Assembly: GCF_001545155.1 (NCBI RefSeq)
Contig: NZ_CP014226.1
Span: 2,370,378 to 2,434,377 of the forward strand
Source: Halomonas chromatireducens
GTDB taxonomy: Bacteria; Pseudomonadota; Gammaproteobacteria; Pseudomonadales; Halomonadaceae
Length of the DNA stretch: 64,000 bases
Direction of reading: 5' to 3'
This document shows, piece after piece, positions 57,071 through 64,000 of this stretch (position 1 is its first letter; each line of letters begins with the position of its first letter). The notes beneath the pieces are model-generated. The model was not told the DNA's origin. It did not search any database and worked only from the letters and a program-made list of their open reading frames with translations. Position numbers and translations under genes: made by a program.

Positions 57071-57934
57071 CTACGGCTTGCCTTCCTGCTCCGGAAACCT
57101 GAGCGGCGTCAGGCTCTTCTTCACCGCCTTGAGCTGCTCGGCGAGCCGGGGGCCGCGGGTCTTGGCCACCCCGACAGCCAGCACGTCGACCAACACCAGA
57201 TGGGCGATGCGCGAACTCATCGGGGTGTATATCTCGGTGTCCTCATGGACGTCGATATAAAGCGGCAGGGTCACCTCCTCGGAGAGCGGCGAACCGCTGG
57301 GGCAAAGGCCAATCACCGTGGCACCCGCCTCGCGGGCCAGGCGCACGCTGGCGACCAACGCCCGGGTCCGGCCGGTCTGGGAGATCGCCACGACGACATC
57401 TCCCTCCTTGAGGGTCACCGCCGACATGTTCTGCATGTGCGGATCGGCGTAGGCGGCGGTAGATATCTGCAGACGAAAGAACTTGTGCTGGGCATCGAAG
57501 GCAACCGCACCGGATGCACCGAAGCCATAGAACTCCACCCGGTTGGCCATGGCCAACGCCTGGATCGCCCGGCTCAAGGCTTCGTTATCCAGTCGATCAC
57601 GCACAGAGAGCAAGGTGCCCACGGTGGAATCGAAGATGCTCTGGGAGAATTCGGCTACCGAATCGTCGTCGTTCATGGAGAACTGGGCGAACTGGCTTCC
57701 TGAAGCCAGCATCTGCGCAAGCTTGAGCTTGAAGTCCTGAAAGCCATTGCAACCGAGCGCCCGGCAAAAGCGCACCACGGTCGGCTCGCTGACCTTGGCC
57801 TCGGTAGCCAGATCGACGATGCGCATGTGGATGACTTCATCTGGGTTGCGCAGGACATAGCGCGCCACCTTCTGCTCGGAGCGGCGAAAGTGCTCCATGC
57901 GGCGTCTCATTTCATCGAACAGGGCGCGGCTCAC
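57071..57934 (-). CDS. hexR: HexR-like RpiR-family transcriptional regulator
   Basis: 287 residues from a GTG at 57934 with AAGGAG six bases in front. HTH_6 DNA-binding part: RSEQKVARYVLRNPDEVIHMRIVDLATEAKVSEPTVVRFCRALGCNGF. The SIS sugar-phosphate-binding domain starts near residue 120 (RVEFYGFGASGAVAFDAQHKFFRL; VVVAISQTGRTRAL). This matches HexR, which represses zwf/edd/gap genes and senses 2-keto-3-deoxy-6-phosphogluconate. The glucose genes are not adjacent here, so the name rests on sequence. Confidence 0.85.
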   Translation of the reverse strand: MSRALFDEMRRRMEHFRRSEQKVARYVLRNPDEVIHMRIVDLATEAKVSEPTVVRFCRALGCNGFQDFKLKLAQMLASGSQFAQFSMNDDDSVAEFSQSIFDSTVGTLLSVRDRLDNEALSRAIQALAMANRVEFYGFGASGAVAFDAQHKFFRLQISTAAYADPHMQNMSAVTLKEGDVVVAISQTGRTRALVASVRLAREAGATVIGLCPSGSPLSEEVTLPLYIDVHEDTEIYTPMSSRIAHLVLVDVLAVGVAKTRGPRLAEQLKAVKKSLTPLRFPEQEGKP

Positions 57935-58145
57935 GCTGAACTCCTTGGTTGGCAGTCGCAGGGTTCAGTATGCCCCATCACGAAGGCGATATGGAATTTC
58001 GCCCTGCTGCGTGAAATGACCCACTTAGTCATCATCCTGTCAAGTAGGGTATAGTAGAAAAGCTTGGCCGCCATCTAGCTGGGTGACGGCATGCCGACAA
58101 CCGTAGGCAAGAAGAGACGATAAAGAAGAAGAGGGAGAGTCGATC

Positions 58146-58346
58146 ATGAGCAAGATCGAACGCGTAACTTCCGTCAAGAGTGAGCTTCTCGACATCTTCA
58201 TGAGCTTGAAAGTCGCCGAACACGAGAAACGCTCACGCACCGCCGCTCAGCGCAATTTGCGGGCGCGCCGCGGCATCGAGCTGCACAACGAATTCAAGGA
58301 GCTGGAGCGAAATATCGCCGATCTGGCCGAAGACGAAAAGCATTGA
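58146..58346 (+). CDS. Small basic/helical protein (PA3496-like)
   Basis: 66 residues, preceded by GAGGGAGAG (good ribosome site). It is strongly charged and helical: AAQRNLRARRGIELHNEFKELERNIADL. Its RARRGIE core is reminiscent of short proteins annotated as PA3496-like envelope-integrity proteins. I am not certain of this and state only size, charge and context. It lies between divergent hexR and the convergent NSS transporter gene, followed by two hairpins. Confidence 0.65.
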   Translation: MSKIERVTSVKSELLDIFMSLKVAEHEKRSRTAAQRNLRARRGIELHNEFKELERNIADLAEDEKH

Positions 58347-58348
58347 CG

Positions 58349-58405
58349 ACGGCCGCCTGCCGGCGGCCGTCCAAGGCAGTCACTCAAGCCCCGTCTGGCG
58401 GGGCT
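58349..58405. terminator. Two consecutive hairpins
   Basis: ACGGCCGCC/GGCGGCCGT (58349-58370, four-base loop) and AGCCCCG/CGGGGCT (58387-58405) lie in tandem between the convergent small-protein and transporter genes. They probably terminate both directions. Confidence 0.65.
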
Positions 58406-58415
58406 CAGGGACCTG

Positions 58416-59762
58416 TCACCCCAGCAAGCTGTTGACAAACACCAGGATCACGCCCAGCGGCGCAATATAGCGCGCCACCACAAACCAGAGCGTCTCGCTG
58501 CCGGCGCTCAGGTTCAACTCCGCGGCAACGCTCTTTCGATCCAGGCACCAGGCCACGAAGACGATGGCGCCAAGACCGGTCAGCGGCAGCAGGATCGTGC
58601 TGGTGAAGGTATCCAGCAGGTCGAAGACATTGAGGCCGAAGATCAGGAACTCGTCCCAGACGTTGAACGACATCAATGCCGCGATACCCAGCGCCCAGAC
58701 CGCAGCGCCGCCGGCAAGCGTGGCCATCACCCGGGTCAGGGGCGATCGCTCTTCGACGAACTCCACCACCGGCTCCAGCAGTGAAATCGCAGAAGTCAGG
58801 GCGGCGAAGGTCAGCAGCAGGAAGAACATCAGCCCGAGGATCATGCCACCGGTCATGTTGCCGAAGGCCAGGGGCAGGGTGACGAAGATCAGCCCCGGCC
58901 CTTCCCCGGCGCTGAGGCCGTTGGCAAAGACGATGGGGAAGATAGCCAGCCCCGCCAGCAGTGCGATCACGGTATCGAGAATAATCACCGTACGCGCCGT
59001 GCCGAGCAGGTTGACGTCCTCACCCAGGTAGGAGCCGTAGGCCATCATGATGCCCATCCCCAACGACAGGGTGAAGAAGGCCTGACCCATGGCGGCCAAA
59101 ACGATATCGCCACTCAAGGCGCCCCAGTCAGGGCGGAACATGAAGGCCAGCGCCTCACCGAAGTGCCCCGTGGTCATGCCATAGCCCACCAGCACGATCA
59201 TCAATACCACCAGCGCCGGCATCAGCGTGCGCACGGCCCCTTCCAGGCCCTTGGTCACACCGCGAGCAACGATCCATATCACTAGAGCCATGAAGGCGGT
59301 ATGCCAAAGCAGCAGCACGCCGGGACTACCCAGCAGCCCACCGAAGATAGCACCGACACTGTCGGCATCCTGGCCGGTGAAAGTGCCGGTCACGGAGTTG
59401 AGGGTGTAGTAGAGAGACCAGCCACCAATGACGCTGTAGAAGGAGAGGATCAGGAAGGCGGCCAAGACACCGCTGACGCCGACCAGTGCCCAGGCCCTGG
59501 TTTGACCACTGCTGGACGCCAGTTTCAGCATGGCATTGACGGGGTTGTTCTGGCCACGCCGCCCGATCATCCATTCGGCGACGAGTATCGGTAAACCAAT
59601 CACCGCGACACAGGCCAGATATACCAATACGAAGGCGGCGCCGCCGCTCTCTCCCACCATGTAGGAAAACCGCCAGATATTGCCCAGCCCCACTGCAGAG
59701 CCGGCAGCGGCTAGCACGAAGGTCATCTTCGACGACCACTGTGCGTGGACGAGTTTCGACAT
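58416..59762 (-). CDS. Sodium-dependent transporter of the NSS (SNF) family
   Basis: 448 residues, 11-12 helices. The N-terminal helix shows SSKMTFVLAAAGSAVGLGNIWRFSY, the NSS signature with the Na+-binding GSAVGLGN and RF. GQAFFTLSLGMGIMMAYGSYL is the core helix 6. It takes up amino acids or related compounds with Na+; the substrate is unknown. It would profit from the Na+ gradient of the Mrp antiporter. An inverted repeat 89-118 bases upstream of its start may be its operator. Confidence 0.93.
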   Translation of the reverse strand: MSKLVHAQWSSKMTFVLAAAGSAVGLGNIWRFSYMVGESGGAAFVLVYLACVAVIGLPILVAEWMIGRRGQNNPVNAMLKLASSSGQTRAWALVGVSGVLAAFLILSFYSVIGGWSLYYTLNSVTGTFTGQDADSVGAIFGGLLGSPGVLLLWHTAFMALVIWIVARGVTKGLEGAVRTLMPALVVLMIVLVGYGMTTGHFGEALAFMFRPDWGALSGDIVLAAMGQAFFTLSLGMGIMMAYGSYLGEDVNLLGTARTVIILDTVIALLAGLAIFPIVFANGLSAGEGPGLIFVTLPLAFGNMTGGMILGLMFFLLLTFAALTSAISLLEPVVEFVEERSPLTRVMATLAGGAAVWALGIAALMSFNVWDEFLIFGLNVFDLLDTFTSTILLPLTGLGAIVFVAWCLDRKSVAAELNLSAGSETLWFVVARYIAPLGVILVFVNSLLG

Positions 59763-59850
59763 GAATCACCTATTATTGTACATGCGAGCGTTGGATGAGG
59801 TTATTGATATGCAACAAGACAAATAACCAGTTTGAATGAGGTATTTTTGC

Positions 59851-59880
59851 CATTTAATCGGTAAATTTATCCGATAAATG
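59851..59880. promoter_or_regulatory. Imperfect inverted repeat upstream of the NSS transporter
   Basis: CATTTAATCGG and CCGATAAATG pair except for one extra A, around the AT-only centre TAAATTTAT. The site lies 89-118 bases upstream of the NSS transporter ATG and is the kind of palindrome recognised by dimeric regulators. No known motif is matched. Confidence 0.4.
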
Positions 59881-60250
59881 GCCTGATGGCCAGTGATTGA
59901 CCAATCCGATGCGGCTCTTCGGCAGTGATCGGGGCGAGTCGAACCTGCCATTTCCAGCGTGGCACGCCGGTGGTGAAGAGAAGGTAGGAGAGGCTGGTCA
60001 TGCATGGAGGGTAGGCGCCACGGTGAGACGCCATGAATAGGTGCCGAAAGGACAAGAGAAAATAGAGTTTTCCCCCGTTTTATCCACAAGATGCATCGCT
60101 CTATTTTGAGTGTGGAATGGTGTCCGATAACCGCCTGATTGCACCAACGGGCGGTGTGATACGGAAGCTGTCCCCCGTGTAAAACGCGTGTAATGGGCCT
60201 TTCAGCGCTTCCGCCGCGCTAGTGGCACAAGCAGGTGGGGTTGAGGAGTC

Positions 60251-60385
60251 ATGAGAACGGCGGACGAGGAGCGAGCCGTGTGGGACTACCCATCAATAGT
60301 TATCAACAGGTGCCATGACGGCACTCAAATGGCTCGCTGGGCAAAATACGGATACAGTTCAGACATATCTGCATTTTTTCTGTAA
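60251..60385 (+). CDS. Possible 44-residue small protein
   Basis: An ATG at 60251 has GAGGAGTC directly in front and opens a frame of 44 codons ending TAA at 60385 (MRTADEERAVWDYPSIVI…SAFFL). It is too short for usual gene calling. There is no signal peptide or recognised motif. It may be a chance frame in the spacer before the BcrC-like gene. I give it only as a candidate. Confidence 0.25.
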   Translation: MRTADEERAVWDYPSIVINRCHDGTQMARWAKYGYSSDISAFFL

Positions 60386-60485
60386 CAAAAAGAAGAGGCA
60401 GCGCCGCTCGCCTGGTGGCAGCATGGCCCTTCCGCGCCGTGGGGAGCATCAACCGGAGGCGTCAGTCTGGGAACAGTGGTGAATC

Positions 60486-61088
60486 ATGGGAAAGAATCTA
60501 AACCTTGTTCTGTTCGAGCGCATCAATGCCGCTCCGGATAGCCAACCAGAATGGCTGATGATGGCCGAGATCTGTGCGGTCTATCTGATCTGGTTCATCC
60601 CTGCACTCTTGGTAATTGGCTGGCTGCGCGGCAGCGACCGGCTCAAGCAGCCCCTCCTCGAAGCCTTTATCGCCACGATGCTCGCCCTGGCGGCCAGCTG
60701 GTTGATCGGCTATCTGTGGCCGACGCCCAGACCTTTCATGGTGCCGCTAGGGCAGCATTTTCTCGATCATTCGCCAACCCCCGCCTTCCCCAGCAACCAT
60801 ATGACGATCATGCTGACCATGGCCTTCAGCCTCATGCTGCACGCCAAGACCCGGCGTATTGGTCGCTACCTGCTTCTCCTGGCTCTGCCCGTGGCCTGGG
60901 CGCGAGTCTTCCTCGGCGTTCACTTCCCCCAGGACATGCTGGGCGCCACCCTGCTGGCCGCGGCCATGGCACTGCTGGTAGGAGCCAGCCGCAACTGGCT
61001 GATACTGCCCTTCTATCACCATGTGGCGAGACGACTCTATCATCTGCTTTTTGCACCGCTGATAGCCCGGGGCTGGGTACAGCGCTGA
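60486..61088 (+). CDS. BcrC-like undecaprenyl-diphosphatase (PAP2 family)
   Basis: 200 residues, five or six helices. The PAP2 motifs are LWPTPRPF (KxxxxxxRP-like), PAFPSNHMTI (PSGH-like with His) and RVFLGVHFPQD (SRxxxxxHxxxD-like, with His and Asp). This order and the size match BcrC/YbjG, which recycle undecaprenyl diphosphate to the monophosphate carrier lipid for peptidoglycan. The glmU-glmS genes (UDP-GlcNAc synthesis) are convergent neighbours, the same pathway. The terminator hairpin overlaps its stop. Confidence 0.88.
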   Translation: MGKNLNLVLFERINAAPDSQPEWLMMAEICAVYLIWFIPALLVIGWLRGSDRLKQPLLEAFIATMLALAASWLIGYLWPTPRPFMVPLGQHFLDHSPTPAFPSNHMTIMLTMAFSLMLHAKTRRIGRYLLLLALPVAWARVFLGVHFPQDMLGATLLAAAMALLVGASRNWLILPFYHHVARRLYHLLFAPLIARGWVQR

Positions 61089-61108
61089 GCCCGATGCGGG
61101 CTCAGCGC
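61082..61108. terminator. 12-bp hairpin overlapping the phosphatase stop
   Basis: GCGCTGAGCCCG and CGGGCTCAGCGC pair perfectly with a three-base loop. The left arm includes the TGA of the BcrC-like gene. It lies 22 bases before the stop of the convergent glmS and probably ends both transcripts. Confidence 0.75.
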
Positions 61109-61130
61109 CATCCCGGGGCGACTTCACGGG

Positions 61131-62963
61131 CTACTCGACGGTAACCGACTTGGCCAGGTTACGCGGCTGGTCGACGTCGGTGCCCTTGAGTACCGCCACG
61201 TGGTAGCTCAGCAGCTGCAGCGGAATGGTATAGAGAATCGGTGCCAGGGCATCATGCACATGGGGCAGCCTGAGCACGCGCATGCCCTCTTCCTCTTCCA
61301 GCCCCACCGCTTCGTCGGCAAAGACGAACAGCTCGCCGCCACGGGCTCGCACTTCCTGGAGATTGGACTTCAACTTGTCGAGCAGTTCGTCGTTGGGGGC
61401 CACCGAGATGACCGGCATCTCGCTATCCACCAGGGCAAGGGGCCCGTGCTTGAGCTCACCGGCGGGATAGGCCTCGGCATGGATATAGGAGATCTCCTTG
61501 AGCTTCAGGGCGCCTTCCAGTGCAATGGGGAAATGCACGCCCCGGCCAAGAAAGAGCGCATGATTCTTCTCGGCAAAGGCCATCGACAGCGTCTCGATCT
61601 CGCCATCCAGTTTCAACACCTGCGACACCAGCCGCGGCAGGCCGCGCAGCCCGGCCACCAGCTCTGCCTGGAGATCGGAGGAAAGCCCCTTGATTCGACC
61701 CAGTGCCAGGGTCAACAGCATCAGGCCGGTGAGCTGGGTGGTGAACGCCTTGGTCGAGGCCACGCCGATCTCCGGTCCGGCCTGGGTCATCAGAGTCAGA
61801 TCGGATTCACGCACCAGCGAACTGCCCGGCACGTTACAGATCGCCAGGCTGCCCAGATAGCCCTGCTCGCGGGCAAAGCGCAGCGCGGCCAGGGTGTCGG
61901 CGGTCTCGCCGGACTGTGACAGCGTCACGAAGAGGGTGCCTTCGGGCACGACCACCGTCCGGTAACGATACTCGGAGGCCCCCTCGACCTGGGCGGGAAT
62001 CCCGGCATAGCGCTCAAGCCAATAGCGCGCCACCATCCCGGCATGGTAGCTGGTACCACAGGCCACGATATGGATCTGCCGGACACGCGCGAACAGCGCT
62101 TCGGCTCCGGGTCCGAAACTCTCCACCAGTACCGACTTGTCGCCCAGCCGGCCTTCCAGCGCCGCGGCGATCACCGACGGCTGCTCGAAGATCTCCTTCT
62201 GCATGAAGTGGCGGTAGTCACCCTTGCTGGCGGCGCCATCGGCGTGTTCGAACGTCTGGATCTCCCGCGCGGCCGGCCGTCCGGCTTCATCGACGACCTC
62301 TACGTGGCCACCCTCGGAAAGGCGAACGACATCGCCCTCCTGCAGATAGATGAAGCGGTCGGTGACCTGCAGCAGGGCCAGCGGGTCGGACCCCAGGAAG
62401 GCCTCGTCGATACCCACCCCCACCACCAGAGGACTGCCTTTGCGCGCGCCGACGATGACGTCGGGCTCATCGGCATGTACTACAGCCAGGGCATAGGCGC
62501 CTTCCAGCCGCTTCAGCACCCGCTGAACCGATGCCAGCAGGCCGTCGCCAAGACGATACTCACGCTCCAGCAGGTGGGCCACCACTTCGGTGTCGGTCTG
62601 CGACACGAAGACATAGCCGGCGTCCTGGAGCTCGTGTCGCAGCACCTCGTGGTTCTCGATGATGCCGTTATGCACCACCGCCAGCCGATCCCCCGAGGCG
62701 TGCGGGTGTGCATTGGCCTCACTGGGCTTGCCGTGGGTGGCCCAGCGGGTGTGAGCGATGCCACAGTGACCGGGCAGCGGTTCGGCGACAAGCCGCTGTT
62801 CCAGTGCGGCTACCTTGCCCAGCGCCCGGCAGCGCTGCAGCCCCGCCGAGGCAAGCACTGCCATGCCGGCCGAGTCGTAGCCGCGATACTCCAGGCGCCG
62901 CAGCCCCTCGAGCAAGATATTCTGCACATTGCGCTGGGCAACGGCGCCAACGATTCCACACAT
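61131..62963 (-). CDS. glmS: Glutamine-fructose-6-phosphate aminotransferase
   Basis: 610 residues from the ATG at 62963. The N-terminal Cys2 nucleophile ([10 protein letters not shown]) heads the glutaminase domain, with [10 protein letters not shown] and [18 protein letters not shown]. Two SIS isomerase domains follow ([55 protein letters not shown]), and the C-terminus is [13 protein letters not shown]. It makes glucosamine-6-phosphate, the first step to UDP-GlcNAc. It lies 10 bases after glmU, with which it forms an operon. The Gram-negative regulation by GlmZ/GlmY sRNA cannot be seen here. Confidence 0.97.
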   Translation of the reverse strand: MCGIVGAVAQRNVQNILLEGLRRLEYRGYDSAGMAVLASAGLQRCRALGKVAALEQRLVAEPLPGHCGIAHTRWATHGKPSEANAHPHASGDRLAVVHNGIIENHEVLRHELQDAGYVFVSQTDTEVVAHLLEREYRLGDGLLASVQRVLKRLEGAYALAVVHADEPDVIVGARKGSPLVVGVGIDEAFLGSDPLALLQVTDRFIYLQEGDVVRLSEGGHVEVVDEAGRPAAREIQTFEHADGAASKGDYRHFMQKEIFEQPSVIAAALEGRLGDKSVLVESFGPGAEALFARVRQIHIVACGTSYHAGMVARYWLERYAGIPAQVEGASEYRYRTVVVPEGTLFVTLSQSGETADTLAALRFAREQGYLGSLAICNVPGSSLVRESDLTLMTQAGPEIGVASTKAFTTQLTGLMLLTLALGRIKGLSSDLQAELVAGLRGLPRLVSQVLKLDGEIETLSMAFAEKNHALFLGRGVHFPIALEGALKLKEISYIHAEAYPAGELKHGPLALVDSEMPVISVAPNDELLDKLKSNLQEVRARGGELFVFADEAVGLEEEEGMRVLRLPHVHDALAPILYTIPLQLLSYHVAVLKGTDVDQPRNLAKSVTVE

Positions 62964-62973
62964 CGCGCTCTCC

Positions 62974-64000
62974 TCAGTAATCCTTTGCCTTGGTGGGCCG
63001 CGGCCAGTCCGCCTTGGCGATCTGCCGGCCTCGGGAGACCGCCAGCGCATGGTCGGCCACGTCCTTGCTGATCGTCGACCCCGCCCCCACGGTGGCACCA
63101 CGACCCACGCTGAGCGGGGCCACCAGGGCGGTATTGGAGCCGATGAAAGCACCATCGCCGATCTCGGTGCGATGCTTGTTGGCGCCGTCGTAATTGCAGG
63201 TGATGGTACCGGCACCGACGTTGACGTTGCGGCCCAGTCGAGCGTCTCCCACATAGCTCAGGTGGTTGATCTTGCTATCCTCGCCCACCTCGACGTTCTT
63301 GGTCTCGACGAAATTTCCCACCTTGGCACCCACCGCCAGACGCGAACCGGGGCGCAGCCGGGCGAAGGGCCCGATACGGTTGCGGCCGGCGATCACGGCC
63401 CCATCGATGACACTATGGGCCTCGATCACCGATTCGGCACCGATATGGCTGTCGCGAATCACGCAGTGGGGGCCAATGCGAACACCTTCACCGAGCTCGA
63501 CCTCGCCCTCGAAGACACAGCCCACGTCGATCTCCACGTCGTGGCCGCAGGTCAGACGACCGCGCACATCGAGCCGCGCCGGATCGAGCAGGGCCACGCC
63601 CTGGAGCATCAGCTGCTCGGCGATGCGGGCCTGGTGTGCGCGCTCGAGCCGCGACATCTGCAGGCGGTTGTTGACTCCTTCCACCTCCAGCGGGTCGTCG
63701 GGCTGTGCGGTGGCGATCGCCACACCGTCGGCCGCCGCCATGGCAATGACATCGGTCAGGTAATACTCGCCCTGGGCGTTGTCGGCAGAGAGCCGCGGCA
63801 GCCAGCGGCGCAGCTGGGCGGCGGTCATGGCCATGATACCGGTATTGCATTCGCGCACCGCCAGCTCCCGCTCGCTGGCATCCTTCTGCTCGACAATTGC
63901 CACGACCTCACCAGCATCGTTGCGCAGGATGCGTCCATAGCCATTGGGATCGTCAAGGGTCACGCTAAGCAGGCCCATGCGTGACTCGGTGACCTGATCG
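62974..64000 (-). CDS. glmU: Bifunctional UDP-GlcNAc pyrophosphorylase/GlcN-1-P acetyltransferase (partial)
   Basis: The 3' part of glmU, running off the window end; about 342 of some 455 residues are present. The C-terminal left-handed beta-helix repeats are visible ([44 protein letters not shown]) with the acetyltransferase residues. The retained part of the pyrophosphorylase domain includes ECNTGIMA and [12 protein letters not shown]. It makes GlcNAc-1-P and then UDP-GlcNAc. It lies directly upstream of glmS on the same strand. Confidence 0.96.
   Translation of the reverse strand, partial: DQVTESRMGLLSVTLDDPNGYGRILRNDAGEVVAIVEQKDASERELAVRECNTGIMAMTAAQLRRWLPRLSADNAQGEYYLTDVIAMAAADGVAIATAQPDDPLEVEGVNNRLQMSRLERAHQARIAEQLMLQGVALLDPARLDVRGRLTCGHDVEIDVGCVFEGEVELGEGVRIGPHCVIRDSHIGAESVIEAHSVIDGAVIAGRNRIGPFARLRPGSRLAVGAKVGNFVETKNVEVGEDSKINHLSYVGDARLGRNVNVGAGTITCNYDGANKHRTEIGDGAFIGSNTALVAPLSVGRGATVGAGSTISKDVADHALAVSRGRQIAKADWPRPTKAKDY

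Larger units (their letters stand above)
59763..60485. other. 723-bp spacer with AT-rich part, DnaA-box-like sites and inverted repeats
   Basis: It holds no convincing long gene. I see an inverted repeat at 59851-59880, a DnaA box TTATCCACA at 60080-60088, and a near-box TTATCAACA at 60300-60308. The first box sits inside a 9-bp inverted repeat (AAAATAGAG 60059-60067, CTCTATTTT 60099-60107). A 44-codon frame with GAGGAG starts at 60251. The left third is AT-rich. It must contain the promoter of the NSS gene and that of the phosphatase gene. Confidence 0.5.

Noticed and set aside
59763..60485. Chromosomal replication origin
   Set aside because: Only one perfect and one near DnaA box; no dnaA, rpmH or gidA nearby.

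Overview
The window is GC-rich, densely coded DNA from a gammaproteobacterium, most probably a halophile of the Halomonadaceae (Halomonas-like). This is inferred from protein families and gene order, not from a database search. Supporting signs are a multisubunit Mrp-type Na+/H+ antiporter operon, OxyR with Cys199/Cys208, UbiC/UbiA quinone genes, a Crc-like protein beside pyrE, and a backbone whose order matches the Pseudomonas core as I remember it: pyrE, crc, rph, yicC, gmk, rpoZ, spoT, ridA, oxyR, recG, HU, rubB, ubiC, ubiA, uvrD, glmS, glmU.

Layout. Positions 1-3045 (minus) hold an Mrp antiporter operon transcribed E-F-G-(DUF4040)-B-C-D, cut by the window start. Next come a membrane-anchored DNA/RNA nuclease, a stand-alone AsnC/Lrp ligand-binding domain protein, and a caa3-type cytochrome oxidase operon: CoxB with a fused cytochrome c, a subunit I+III fusion, and a small membrane protein. 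Just upstream of coxB the chromosome is scarred. An IS66-family element (about 8710-10263) has replaced most of a divergent DUF2231 gene, and coxB has no ordinary start codon in its expected place. Positions 10291-22509 hold housekeeping and accessory genes: a lipoprotein, a chemoreceptor, a Tim44-like protein, an isochorismatase-like hydrolase, YaaA, an aldo-keto reductase, a Sel1 protein, a DEDD exonuclease, a LOG protein, a DUF501 protein, a 4HBT thioesterase with YbaK, membrane proteins and a MalY/PatB lyase. From 22588 to 26225 are CnoX, a convergent pair of truncated genes (a VWA protein and pyrE) joined by an apparent deletion, crc and rph.

The most distinctive region is 27252-37222. 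A sensory block sits between yicC and gmk, which are neighbours in related genomes: two homologous multi-PAS hybrid histidine kinases flank a REC-EAL-GAF-(degenerate GGDEF) protein. It looks like a stress- or redox-sensing c-di-GMP degradation circuit, and a MITE-like inverted repeat lies at its gmk-side edge. From 37223 to 50986 the core resumes: gmk, rpoZ, spoT, ridA, thpR, a divergent epimerase and oxyR, recG, an SCP2-like protein, HU, rubB, ubiC, ubiA and an omega-amino-acid transaminase. From 51018 to 64000 are a PCu(A)C copper chaperone, CysZ, a thioesterase, a TRAP solute-binding protein without adjacent permease genes, uvrD, a block of 169-bp tandem repeats, a HexR-like regulator, a small protein, an NSS transporter, a BcrC-like phosphatase, and glmU-glmS (glmU cut by the window end).

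I saw no rRNA, tRNA or CRISPR array. Several convergent gene pairs are separated by strong hairpins that probably act as bidirectional terminators.
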